From JAGREO01 sp020446285 (GTDB taxonomy: Bacteria; Pseudomonadota; Alphaproteobacteria; Geminicoccales; Geminicoccaceae), in contig JAWKVP010000001.1 of the NCBI GenBank assembly GCA_041398005.1, positions 1-64,000 of the forward strand: a DNA stretch of 64,000 bases, given 5' to 3'. This document shows positions 53,930-62,254 of the stretch, piece after piece (position 1 is the first letter of the stretch; each line of letters opens with the position of its first letter). The notes beneath the pieces are model-generated. The model saw only the letters and a program-made list of their open reading frames with translations, did not search any database and was not told where the DNA came from. Both the position numbers and the translations under genes were made by a program.

Positions 53930-53969
53930 TCCTCGACGGGATCACCCTCTGTCCTCGACGGGATCACCC
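53930..53969. repeat. Tandem duplication across the stop codon of the dimethylglycine dehydrogenase gene
   Basis: An 18-bp segment (TCCTCGACGGGATCACCC) occurs at 53930-53947 and again at 53952-53969 (period 22 bp). The second copy includes the TGA stop of the adjacent gene (minus strand, 53964-53966). This is the second such duplication in the window, after purC. Confidence 0.85.
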
Positions 53970-56405
53970 CCTGAGCGCCGCATTCTCCGGATCGTACGGG
54001 CTCTCCTCCACGATCCGCGCTTCGCGCAGTTCGCCCATGATGCGGACCTTGCATTCGTTGCCGACCTCCGCATGTGCCTTTTTCACATAGCCCAGCATCA
54101 GCGATTTCTTCACATGATGGCCGTAGCCGCCCGCCGTGCCGCGGCCGACGACTTCGCCATCCATGTAGACCGGTTCATTGCCGAAGCTGTCGGCGTCGGT
54201 GGCGTCGATTTCCAGCGTGCAGAACTTGTTGGGAATGCCCTGCTCAATCTGCCTGACGAGAGAATCCTTGCCCCTGAAATCGCCCTTCTGCAGACGGACG
54301 AAGCGGTCGAGGGAGGCTTCGAGGATGGTGTTTTCGGCGTTGAGATCGGTGCCGAACAGGCGATAGCTCTTTTCCAGCCGCATGCTGTCCATCGCCCGCA
54401 TGCCCACATGTGCCATGTCGAATTCGGCACCGGCGGCGACCAGCTGGTCGAACAGCGAGATCTGGTATTCGATCGGGTGGTGCAGTTCCCAGCCCAGCGA
54501 GCCGACGAAATTCACCCTCAATGCGCGCACGTTCGGGCAGAAACCGACCGGAATGTCGCCGCCGGTGAGCCACGGCATGCCCGCGTTCGAAACATCCGCA
54601 TCGGCGAGCTTTTCCAGTACCTTGCGGCTGTTCGGCCCGGCCAGCACGAACACACCGTATTGCGTGGTGACATCCTGAATGAACACCGAGCCGTCGCGCG
54701 GCACCGCCCTTGTCAGGATATCCCAGTCCATATCGTGCGCGGCACCCGGCCCGACGACATAGAAGCGTTCGCCCCACAGGCCGTCCGCCATGCGCATGAT
54801 GGTGAACTCGCTGCGTACCGAGCCGGAGGCGTTCAGGTGATGACAGAGATTGATGCGGCCGATTTTTTTCGGGATGGCGTTGGCGACGAGTCCGTCGAGC
54901 CATCCGCGGGCACCTGGACCCTCGACGATGTATTTGGCAAAGGAGGAAAGTTCCATCAGCCCGACATTGTCGCGCATGGCGCGGACCTCGTTGCCGACAT
55001 GTTCGAACCAGTTGGAGCGGCGGAAGGAGTAGACATCCTTGCGCTCGACGCCAGCCGGCGCGAACCAGTTCGGCCGCTCCCAGCCGAAGCGCGCTCCGAA
55101 TACCGCCCCGGCACGGTCGAGCCGTTCGAACACCGGCGGCGCCTTGGCCGGACGGCAGGCGGGGCGCTCCTCCATCGGGAAATGGTTGATGAAGACGTGC
55201 TCGTAGGCTTCCTCGTTCTTCACTTTGGCAAAGTGTTTGGAAACCACACCGAAACGGCGCGGATCGACACCGATCAGATCCACCGAGGGCTCGCCGTGGA
55301 CGATCCAGTTGGCGAGCTGCCAGCCCGCACCGCCAGCGGCGGTAACACCGAAACTGTGCCCCTCGGAGATCCAGAAATTCGGCAGGCCGAAGGCGGGGCC
55401 GACCATCGGATTGCCGTCGGGCGTGTAGGAGATCGGGCCGTTGACGATGTCCTTGATGCCGGCATTCTCGAAGGACGGCACCCGGCGGATGGTCGCCTCG
55501 ACATGCGGCATCAGCCGCTCGAGATCACCCTCGAACAGGTCTTTTTCGAACGTGGACGGCACCCCGTCGACGAAACAGGCAGGCGCATGCTTCTCGTAAG
55601 GCCCGAGAATCCAGCCCTGGCGTTCCTCGCGGAAGTAATATTGCGCATCGCTCTCGCGCAGGATCGGCAGCTCCCTGTTGCCCGCCTCGCGATATTCCTT
55701 GAGCACCGGATCGATGTCGGTGACGATATACTGATGCTCCACCGGAATGGCCGGGATCTGCAGGCCCACCATACGCGCCGTCTGACGGGCGTAATTGCCG
55801 GTGGCGCAGATCACATGCTCGCAGCGAATGTCACCCTTGTTCGTCCTGATCACCCACTCGTTGTTGTCGCGCTCGATGCCCGTCACTTCGGTCTGCTGGT
55901 GGATCGAAGCACCCATCTGCCGCGCCCCCTTGGCCAGTGCCATGGTGACATCGACGGGAGCGATATGGCCATCGGTCGGATGCCAGAGAGCGCCGACGAG
56001 ATCGTGCATGGAGGCAAGCGGCCAGAGTTTCTTCACCTCATCGACACCGATCAGGTGACACTCGACGCCGATGGTCTCCGCCGTGCACTGATAATTGCGG
56101 TATTCGTCCATCCGGTCATTGTTGCAGGCCAGACGGAGATTGCCGGTCTGGTGAAAGCCGACATTCTGCCCGGTCTCGGCTTCGAGCTTCTTGTACAGCT
56201 CCACCGAATATTGATGCAGCTGTCCCACCGAATAGGACATGTTGAAGAGCGGCAGCAGGCCCGCGGCATGCCAGGTGGAACCGGCGGTGAGTTCGGTACG
56301 CTCCAGCAGGACGACGTCTGTCCAGCCTTCCTTCGCCAGATGATAGAGCGTGCTCACGCCGACCACGCCGCCGCCGATCACCACAACCCGAGCCGTCGTC
56401 TGCAT
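53964..56405 (-). CDS. FAD-dependent dimethylglycine/sarcosine dehydrogenase-type protein
   Basis: Flavoenzyme of 813 aa. The FAD site begins VVVIGGGVVGVSTLYHLA, and STWHAAGLLP carries H46, the residue that binds FAD covalently in dimethylglycine dehydrogenase. The second half has the folate-binding GcvT/aminomethyltransferase fold (SSFAKYIVEGPGARGWLDGL, NFVGSLGWELHHP, VGMRAMDSMRLEKSYRLFGTDL). It removes an N-methyl group from a glycine-betaine-derived substrate. It lies divergent from a TRAP QM pair, 207 bp away. The stop lies in a short tandem duplication. Confidence 0.87.
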   Translation of the reverse strand: MQTTARVVVIGGGVVGVSTLYHLAKEGWTDVVLLERTELTAGSTWHAAGLLPLFNMSYSVGQLHQYSVELYKKLEAETGQNVGFHQTGNLRLACNNDRMDEYRNYQCTAETIGVECHLIGVDEVKKLWPLASMHDLVGALWHPTDGHIAPVDVTMALAKGARQMGASIHQQTEVTGIERDNNEWVIRTNKGDIRCEHVICATGNYARQTARMVGLQIPAIPVEHQYIVTDIDPVLKEYREAGNRELPILRESDAQYYFREERQGWILGPYEKHAPACFVDGVPSTFEKDLFEGDLERLMPHVEATIRRVPSFENAGIKDIVNGPISYTPDGNPMVGPAFGLPNFWISEGHSFGVTAAGGAGWQLANWIVHGEPSVDLIGVDPRRFGVVSKHFAKVKNEEAYEHVFINHFPMEERPACRPAKAPPVFERLDRAGAVFGARFGWERPNWFAPAGVERKDVYSFRRSNWFEHVGNEVRAMRDNVGLMELSSFAKYIVEGPGARGWLDGLVANAIPKKIGRINLCHHLNASGSVRSEFTIMRMADGLWGERFYVVGPGAAHDMDWDILTRAVPRDGSVFIQDVTTQYGVFVLAGPNSRKVLEKLADADVSNAGMPWLTGGDIPVGFCPNVRALRVNFVGSLGWELHHPIEYQISLFDQLVAAGAEFDMAHVGMRAMDSMRLEKSYRLFGTDLNAENTILEASLDRFVRLQKGDFRGKDSLVRQIEQGIPNKFCTLEIDATDADSFGNEPVYMDGEVVGRGTAGGYGHHVKKSLMLGYVKKAHAEVGNECKVRIMGELREARIVEESPYDPENAALRG

Positions 56406-56612
56406 GTCTCGTCACTCCCGGATATGTTTGCCTGTCGCGTGGAGGCGATCACTAGCGGATCATACGGCCGCCGAAAGCCCCCGAGGCGACCGGAAAGCGC
56501 TCACAAGCGACATGCCACTTCCACCGATGTTGCGTTGCAGCGCCGTTGACAGCGCGCGCGACGGAGTCCCAGAGTGGGGCAATCGAACGGGGGAAACGGA
56601 AAGGGGCGGTCG

Positions 56613-57119
56613 ATGGCGGAAAAGGCTGCGGCGATCAGCACAAGGCTGAACTGGTTCGTGGAGCGCTTCATCGCCTTCCTGATGATCGCCCTCGTTCTCG
56701 ATGTCTGGCTCGGCGTCGTCGCCCGCTATGCCCTGCGTGCGCAGATCCCATGGACCGAGGAACTGGCCCGCTATCTGATGATCTGGGCCGCATTGCTGGC
56801 AATCTCCGCAGGCATCGCCCGGCGCGAGCATATCGGCTTCAACATGATCCTCGCACGCTTTCCCGAAGGCATGCAGAGGATGCTCCTGCTTGCCTTCGAC
56901 ATCATCGCCCTCGGCTTCTTCCTGTTCATGCTGATCTACGGCATCGGCATGACGATGACGGGTGCCAAGCAGTTCGCCATGATCTTCGACATGAGCATGG
57001 CGATGCCCTACGCCTCCGTGCCAATCTCCTCCGCACTCGCCGCCATCCAGCTCGTGCTCGTGGCGATCCGCGACCGCGGCCGGCTGCACCATCTCGAAAC
57101 CCGCGAAGAACTGGTCTGA
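56613..57119 (+). CDS. dctQ: TRAP transporter small permease DctQ
   Basis: Small membrane subunit of a tripartite ATP-independent transporter, 168 aa with four membrane segments. The DctQ signature PWTEELARYLMIWAALLAISAG is present. An AAAGGGG ribosome binding site precedes the ATG. It is followed by dctM after 21 bp. No substrate-binding protein (DctP) lies beside the pair. The neighbouring dimethylglycine dehydrogenase suggests a methylated amine or osmolyte as a possible substrate, by context only. Confidence 0.9.
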   Translation: MAEKAAAISTRLNWFVERFIAFLMIALVLDVWLGVVARYALRAQIPWTEELARYLMIWAALLAISAGIARREHIGFNMILARFPEGMQRMLLLAFDIIALGFFLFMLIYGIGMTMTGAKQFAMIFDMSMAMPYASVPISSALAAIQLVLVAIRDRGRLHHLETREELV

Positions 57120-57140
57120 TGATCTGAAAAAGGAAACAAG

Positions 57141-58418
57141 ATGGTCGTTCTTGCCCTCTTCTTCATCCTGCTCTTTCTCGGCATGCCCATCGGTTTCACC
57201 CTCGGCCTCGCCGGCCTCGCCGGAATCATCGACGCCGGCGGCACATCCTTCCTCTCGATGGCGCCCAAACGCTTCTTTGCCGGGTTGAACCTGTTCCCCT
57301 TCCTCGCCATGCCGTTCTTCATCCTGGCAGGCGAGATCATGAACCACACCGGCATCACCCATCGCCTCGTGCAGTTCGCCGAGACGCTCGTGGGTTATCT
57401 GCGCGGCGGCCTCGCGCATACCAACATGGTCGCCTCGGTGTTCTTCGCCGGCATCACCGGCGCCGCCACCGCCGATGCCGCCGCCTTCGGCAAGACCCTC
57501 GTTCCGGCCATGGTCAAACAGGGCTACAGCCGCCCCTTCGCCTGCGCCGTCACCGCCGCCGGCTCGATCATCGGCCCCACCATCCCCCCCTCCTCGCTCA
57601 TGGTCATCTACGGCTCGATCATGGGCGTTTCCATCGGCGGCCTGTTCGCCGCCGGCATCCTGCCCGGCCTGCTCATCTGCCTCGTCTGCATGTGCATCAT
57701 CGCCGCCATGGCGCGGCGGCTGAACCTGCCCAAGGCGGCCAGCGCGCCGAGTCTGATGGATATCCTCAGGGCGTTCCGTTCCTCGCTCGTGGCGCTCATC
57801 ATGCCGCTCATCATCCTTGGCGGCATCCTCGGCGGCATCGTCACCCCCACCGAAGCGGCGTCCGTCGCCGTGGCCTATGCACTCTTCGTCGGTGTGGTCA
57901 TCTATCGCGCGATCACCTTCGACGACCTCGTCCAGATGCTCATCCGCACCGCCCGCGTCACCGGCGTGATCTTCCTCATCATCGCTTCGGCCTCGGTGCT
58001 CGGCTGGTGGCTCGCCTTCGAGAAGATTCCCCAGGCGCTCGCCGCGGGCTTCCTCTCGCTCTCCAGCGATCCGTCCATGATCATCCTCATGCTGCTGGCC
58101 ATGCTGCTCGTCATCGGCATGTTCATGGACATCACCGCCATGCTCATCATCCTCGCCCCGGTGCTCGCCCCGCTCACGGCATCGATCGGCATGGAGCCCG
58201 TCCACGCGGGTGTCGTCTTCGTGCTCGCCCTCAACATCTCGCTGATGACCCCGCCCGTCGGCGCCTGCCTCTTCGTGCTCTCGTCGGTGACCGGCGAGAC
58301 CATCGAACGCATCGCCGTCAGCCTCTGGCCCTTCATCATCGCCGAAATGGGCGTCCTTCTGGTCATCGCCTTCTGGCCCGACCTCACCATGTTCCTGCCG
58401 AGATTGCTGGGCTTCTAG
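57141..58418 (+). CDS. dctM: TRAP transporter large permease DctM
   Basis: Large membrane subunit of the TRAP transporter, 425 aa with about 12 hydrophobic segments. The family motifs MPFFILAGEIMNHTGIT and ITGAATADAAAFGKTLVPAM are present, as are AGSIIGPTIPPSSLMVIYG and a C-terminal MTPPVGACLFV. Its stop codon (TAG) forms the first bases of repeat copy B. It works with DctQ upstream; a DctP is absent from this spot. Confidence 0.92.
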   Translation: MVVLALFFILLFLGMPIGFTLGLAGLAGIIDAGGTSFLSMAPKRFFAGLNLFPFLAMPFFILAGEIMNHTGITHRLVQFAETLVGYLRGGLAHTNMVASVFFAGITGAATADAAAFGKTLVPAMVKQGYSRPFACAVTAAGSIIGPTIPPSSLMVIYGSIMGVSIGGLFAAGILPGLLICLVCMCIIAAMARRLNLPKAASAPSLMDILRAFRSSLVALIMPLIILGGILGGIVTPTEAASVAVAYALFVGVVIYRAITFDDLVQMLIRTARVTGVIFLIIASASVLGWWLAFEKIPQALAAGFLSLSSDPSMIILMLLAMLLVIGMFMDITAMLIILAPVLAPLTASIGMEPVHAGVVFVLALNISLMTPPVGACLFVLSSVTGETIERIAVSLWPFIIAEMGVLLVIAFWPDLTMFLPRLLGF

Positions 58419-58458
58419 TACTCGGGTGAGTGAACGGAGTGAATGCGCCTGAGCACCA
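58415..58458 (-). repeat. Interspersed palindromic repeat, copy B (reverse orientation)
   Basis: A ~44-bp hairpin-forming element beginning CTAGTACTCGGGTGAG and ending GCGCCTGAGCACC. Its reverse complement matches the palindromic core of copy C at 62090-62134 closely. Imperfect arms of about 13 bp surround a 16-nt loop. The first CTAG supplies the dctM stop codon. The tail seen in copies A and C is absent. Confidence 0.75.
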
Positions 58459-58490
58459 GAGCGCCCGGCATTCCCGGCGTCGACGCGCCA

Positions 58491-60128
58491 TCAGGGCGAA
58501 TAGAGATTCCTCTGCGGGCCCCGGTAGCGCTCGAGGAGTTCCTCGTCGACCTCGCTGCCATCGGCGAGGAAGGGGAGGATGCCGCGGCGCAGCGACTGGC
58601 CGCGACCGGCCTCGATCTGTGCATCCGAGCGGGTCACGCGCTGTGACATCCTCCGCCCCCATCGGGCCAGATATTCGTACAGATGGTCGATCTCGGCCTC
58701 GTGTCCGTCGCCCTTGGCCAGATCCCTGAATTCGTGTGGATCATTCGCGAGATCGAACAGCAGGGGGCGGAAGCCGCCCTCGGCGTGGATCAGCTTGAAG
58801 CGGCCGTCGAAGACCATGAAGAGCCGCGCATCACGCGGTTTCAGGCCCAGCTGCACACATTGCGGCGTGGCCGAATAGTCATATTCGCTGATGACGAAAT
58901 CGCGCCATGGCGGCGTCTCGCCACGGATCCAGGGCATGAGCGAACGTCCCTCGATGATGTGATCGGGAACCGTTCCTCCCGCCGCCTCGACGAAGGTCGC
59001 CGCCAGATCGATGCTCTCGACGAGCGCGCCGCAGACCGTTCCGCGCGTGGCATCCGCCTGCCTGCGCGGATCGAAGACGATGAGCGGGATCCTGACCGAC
59101 GGGTTGTGGAAGAAATCCTTCTCGCCGAGCCAGTGATCGCCCAGATAGTCGCCGTGATCGGAGGTCAGCACGATCATCGTGTCGGCGAGCCTGCCCGTGG
59201 ATTCGAGGTGATCGAGCAGCCGGCCGAGCTGGTCGTCGCACTGCCTGATGAGCCCCATATAGGCGGGAATGACCTTGTTCCTGACCTCGTCGCGGGCGAA
59301 GGCCCGTGCCACGCGGCCCTGCATGTAGGCGCCATAGACGGGGTGCGGATCCTCGCGCTCGATCCCGCTTCGCAACGCCGGCGGTACATGTCCGGCATCG
59401 TACATGTCGTGATAGGGAGCCGGAACGATGTAGGGCCAGTGCGGCTTGATGTAGCTCAGATGCGCGAGCCAGGGGCCATCGGTGCTGTCGATGAACTCGA
59501 TGGCGCGGCCGGTGAGCCATGGGGTCTCGCTGTCCTCTTCGCGGATGTTCGCCGGCTTGTCGTCATTGGCGAAGATCCAGCCGGTCGCGATCTCGCCATT
59601 CTCCACGCCGGCATTGGCGAAATCCGCCCAGGGGTTCTCGCCCGGATAACCCTTCGATTTCAGATATTCATTATAGGGCGAGCGTTTCTCGTCATAATAC
59701 CCGTCGGGGCCGTAGGCCCAGAGGCCGTCGTCACGGATCCGGACATCGAAGCCGCATTCGGCCTGTCGCGCGCCGATCACACTGTCCGGGGCGAGGCCGA
59801 GCCGTTCCATGCCCTTCGCATCGGCCTTCATGTGAGTCTTGCCGATCAGCCAGCAGTCCATGCCGAGGTCGCGGAGGTGATCGCCGAGCGTGATCTCGCC
59901 GACGCGAAGCGGAACGCCGTTCCATTGCGCGCCGTGGCTGGAGGCGTAGCGTCCGGTATAGAAGCACATTCGCGACGCGCCGCAGATCGGCGATTGCACG
60001 AAGGTGTCCGAAAAGCGCACACCCATGGCCGCGACGCGGTCGAAATTCGGTGTGCGCAGGTGGGGATGACCGGTGCAGCCCAGATAGTCGAAGCGCAACT
60101 GGTCATACATCACGAAGAGAATGTTCAT
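58491..60128 (-). CDS. Sulfatase-family hydrolase (arylsulfatase / phosphonate monoester hydrolase-like)
   Basis: Alkaline-phosphatase superfamily enzyme of 545 aa. The N-terminal metal motif is MYDQLRFD. The formylglycine site is SPICGASRMCF: C49-G-A-S-R, an Ala variant of the C-x-P-x-R motif. The second metal motif is TSDHGDYLGDHWLGEK. The long middle region and C-terminal oligomerisation tail match phosphonate monoester hydrolases rather than classical arylsulfatases. A formylglycine-generating enzyme is needed for activity. It is the last gene before the GntR regulator on the same strand, 9 bp from it. Confidence 0.85.
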   Translation of the reverse strand: MNILFVMYDQLRFDYLGCTGHPHLRTPNFDRVAAMGVRFSDTFVQSPICGASRMCFYTGRYASSHGAQWNGVPLRVGEITLGDHLRDLGMDCWLIGKTHMKADAKGMERLGLAPDSVIGARQAECGFDVRIRDDGLWAYGPDGYYDEKRSPYNEYLKSKGYPGENPWADFANAGVENGEIATGWIFANDDKPANIREEDSETPWLTGRAIEFIDSTDGPWLAHLSYIKPHWPYIVPAPYHDMYDAGHVPPALRSGIEREDPHPVYGAYMQGRVARAFARDEVRNKVIPAYMGLIRQCDDQLGRLLDHLESTGRLADTMIVLTSDHGDYLGDHWLGEKDFFHNPSVRIPLIVFDPRRQADATRGTVCGALVESIDLAATFVEAAGGTVPDHIIEGRSLMPWIRGETPPWRDFVISEYDYSATPQCVQLGLKPRDARLFMVFDGRFKLIHAEGGFRPLLFDLANDPHEFRDLAKGDGHEAEIDHLYEYLARWGRRMSQRVTRSDAQIEAGRGQSLRRGILPFLADGSEVDEELLERYRGPQRNLYSP

Positions 60129-60137
60129 GGAGTCCGT

Positions 60138-60857
60138 TCAGCGGCCTGTGAAGAAATGTGGAAAACGTTCCCGGAGCCGGTGTACCCGTTCGAAGGATCC
60201 GGAAATATGGACGCGCAGGCGTTCGCGCGCCAGATCCGCATCGCCGTCGCGGATCGCCCTGAGGATCCCGTCATGCTCGCGGGCGATCACCTTCATCTTT
60301 CCCGCCAGCGGCAGCTCCAGCCGGCGGATGCGCATCAGGTGGCCCGAGCGCGCCTGCAGCTGGTCATGCAGGTTGCGCATGTCGAGAGCGTCGAACAGCG
60401 TCCGGTGAAAGGCCCTGTCGATATCGTAGAACCGGGCCATCCGCCCGAGATCGCCGGCACACCGCACGAGGCTGTCATGCAGGGTGCCGAGCCGGTCGAG
60501 CACCTCCTTCGGCCGCGTTTCGGCGATGCGGCGCACGAGTTCCGTTTCCAGCGCGACCCGCAGCAACTGCGTCTCGGCCATTCTCGCCGTGTCGATCAGC
60601 GAGACGACCGTGCGCGACTGCCGGAAGATGTCGACCAGCCCCTCGTCCGCCAGCCGCAGCATCGCCTCGCGCAACGGCGTCTGGCTGGTTCCGTATCCGC
60701 GCGCGAGCTCGGAGCGGTTCAGGGTCAGCCCCGGTGGCAGTTCGAGCGACACGATCCGCCGCCACAGATCCGCATGGATCCGGCTGGCCGCCGACGGCTC
60801 GCCTGCCGTTCGCGGAACGCTTCCCGTTTCCCACGAGATTTCCGTCCATTCGGACAA
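60138..60857 (-). CDS. GntR family (FadR-type) transcriptional regulator
   Basis: Regulator of 239 aa: an N-terminal winged helix-turn-helix (ELPPGLTLNRSELARGYGTS followed by PLREAMLRLADEGLV) and a C-terminal FCD effector domain (about 95-235: LLRVALETELVRRIAE, FYDIDRAFHRTLFDAL, REHDGILRAIRDGD). The start is placed at the TTG at 60857, with GGGAGG 7 nt upstream; the frame stays open further but has no better start. It is divergent from dctP, with two palindromes in the gap. It probably represses the second TRAP system and the sulfatase gene. Confidence 0.85.
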   Translation of the reverse strand: MSEWTEISWETGSVPRTAGEPSAASRIHADLWRRIVSLELPPGLTLNRSELARGYGTSQTPLREAMLRLADEGLVDIFRQSRTVVSLIDTARMAETQLLRVALETELVRRIAETRPKEVLDRLGTLHDSLVRCAGDLGRMARFYDIDRAFHRTLFDALDMRNLHDQLQARSGHLMRIRRLELPLAGKMKVIAREHDGILRAIRDGDADLARERLRVHISGSFERVHRLRERFPHFFTGR

Positions 60858-60885
60858 ACCCGCAGCCTCCCGATGGGGTCTTTCC

Positions 60886-60900
60886 CCGATTGTATATCGG
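60886..60900. promoter_or_regulatory. Operator-like palindrome 2 (GntR-dctP gap)
   Basis: CCGATTGTATATCGG, with arms CCGAT/ATCGG, lies 28 bp upstream of the TTG start of the GntR gene. Its centre is about 40 bp (four helical turns) from palindrome 1. It may be a second binding site for the adjacent regulator. Confidence 0.45.
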
Positions 60901-60925
60901 CCGAATCCCTTGCCGGAAATAGGGC

Positions 60926-60939
60926 ACTGATATATCAGT
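60926..60939. promoter_or_regulatory. Operator-like palindrome 1 (GntR-dctP gap)
   Basis: ACTGATATATCAGT is a perfect 14-bp palindrome between two divergent genes, the GntR regulator and dctP. FadR-type regulators bind such short AT-centred palindromes next to their own gene. The position near the dctP promoter fits repression in the absence of ligand. Confidence 0.6.
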
Positions 60940-61010
60940 CTGTCCAGTCCCGCTCGCCAGCGCGGCGCGACGACACGATCAGGATCGAGAAAACTCGAGG
61001 GAGACTGAAC

Positions 61011-62051
61011 ATGAAATTCAAGGGCCTGACCGCTCTGGCGGCTGCCATGGCCGTGACGGCGGCTGCCGGCTTCGCCGGTGATGTCGCCGCACGGACGCTC
61101 AAGGTCCAGACCAGCTCCAATGCCAGCCACTTCTCGCTGGCCTATCTCAACGAGGTCTGGATTCCCAAGCTCAAGCAGATGACCGGTGGCGAGGTCGAGA
61201 TCGAGTTCCTGCCGATCGAGGCGGTCGTGCCCCGGCGCGAGACCCCCGAGGCGGTGGGCATCGGCATTCTCGACGGCCAGTACACGGCGGTTGCCTATTT
61301 CTCCGGCACCGATCCCGGCTTCGCGCTCATGGGCGACCTGATCGCCGGCTATGACCGTGCCGACCAGATCCAGTATCTGTGCAGTGCCGGAGGCGGCAAG
61401 GAGATGCTGCAGAAGCTCTACGATGCCTATTTCGAGGGGCTGCATGTGGTGGGTTGCACGGCCTATTCGCGCGAGGCCTTCGTCTCCAAGGTGCCGATCA
61501 ACGGCGTCGCCGATCTCGCCGGTCTCAAGATTCGCTCGCCGGAAGGTCTGGCTTCGGACGTCTTCAAGCGCGCCGGCGCCGCACCTGTTGCCCTGCCGAC
61601 GTCGGAAACCTATGGCGCGCTCGAAAAGGGCGTGATCGATGCGGCCGACAATTCGTCCTACACCAACAATGACGCCAACGGCATGCACAAGGTGGCGAAG
61701 TTCCCGATCTTTCCGGGAATTCACTCCATGCCGATCCTCGATTTCACCCTGAACGCCGATGTCTGGGAAGAGATCGGCCCGGAGAACCAGGCGATCCTCG
61801 AGGTCTGGTGGGAAGCGGCGATGAACGGTTTGCGCATGCGGACCGAGGTCGTCGACCAGCAGCTCGTCGCCCGTGACAAGGCCGGCGGTGATATCACCGT
61901 CATCGACTGGCCGCTCGACGAACGCGCCAAGCTGCGCGAGATCGCGGTCGAGGCGTGGCAGGATTTCGCCGCCAGCTCCGAACTCGGCCAGGAAGCCTTC
62001 GACACGCACATGAACTTCATGAGGGAATCGGGCCTCCTCAAGGAAGAGTGA
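61011..62051 (+). CDS. dctP: TRAP transporter substrate-binding protein DctP
   Basis: Periplasmic receptor of 346 aa. It has a signal peptide (KGLTALAAAMAVTAAAGFAGDVAA) followed by the DctP/TAXI-type fold: MTGGEVEIEFLPIEAVVPRRETPEAVGIGILDG, GLKIRSPEGLASDVFKRAGA and GALEKGVIDAADNSS. The Arg in KIRSPEG is the usual carboxylate anchor. GAGGGAGA precedes the ATG. It is followed by a terminator-like hairpin, repeat copy C and then a fused dctQM gene, forming the second TRAP system. The substrate is unknown. Confidence 0.91.
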   Translation: MKFKGLTALAAAMAVTAAAGFAGDVAARTLKVQTSSNASHFSLAYLNEVWIPKLKQMTGGEVEIEFLPIEAVVPRRETPEAVGIGILDGQYTAVAYFSGTDPGFALMGDLIAGYDRADQIQYLCSAGGGKEMLQKLYDAYFEGLHVVGCTAYSREAFVSKVPINGVADLAGLKIRSPEGLASDVFKRAGAAPVALPTSETYGALEKGVIDAADNSSYTNNDANGMHKVAKFPIFPGIHSMPILDFTLNADVWEEIGPENQAILEVWWEAAMNGLRMRTEVVDQQLVARDKAGGDITVIDWPLDERAKLREIAVEAWQDFAASSELGQEAFDTHMNFMRESGLLKEE

Positions 62052-62060
62052 GGCACGACA

Positions 62061-62087
62061 GGGCGTCCGCTCCGGCTGACGCCCTTT
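62061..62087 (+). terminator. Hairpin after dctP
   Basis: GGGCGTC (62061-62067) pairs with GACGCCC (62078-62084), followed by TTT. The T-run is short, so it may only reduce read-through between the abundant receptor and the membrane subunits. The 203-bp gap to dctQM otherwise holds repeat copy C. Confidence 0.5.
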
Positions 62088-62089
62088 CC

Positions 62090-62199
62090 CTAGTGCTCAG
62101 GCGCATTCACTTCGTTCATTCGCCCGAGCACTAGCTCCTTGTTTTTGCGTCAATTTATCCAGTCAGATCAGTATGATCCGTCTGGATTGATGCACGAGC
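62090..62199 (+). repeat. Interspersed palindromic repeat, copy C (full length)
   Basis: A ~45-bp palindrome bounded by CTAG at both ends (CTAGTGCTC ... GAGCACTAG, 62090-62134) is followed by a conserved tail. The tail contains CTCCTTGTTTTTGCG and an imperfect inverted repeat around CAGATCAGTATGATC, ending GATGCACGAG. The tail and core align with copy A (10344-10441). It lies between dctP and dctQM. No coding potential is seen. Confidence 0.75.
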
Positions 62200-62254
62200 G
62201 TTGTGACAAGACCATGCGGGACCAACCCGCGATGATCCGGGGAGCGCGCGGTTC

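Noticed and set aside
56546..56551. TTGACA between dimethylglycine dehydrogenase and dctQ as a -35 element
   Set aside because: No -10-like hexamer lies at a proper distance, so no promoter is called.
57441..57720. GC-rich simple-looking stretch (GCC-rich) in dctM
   Set aside because: It encodes conserved membrane segments with normal TRAP motifs; it is codon bias, not a repeat array.
58683..62051. A very long open frame (over 1100 codons) continuing upstream of dctP through the sulfatase and GntR genes
   Set aside because: It is antisense to well-supported genes. The true dctP start at 61011 has a ribosome binding site and signal peptide.
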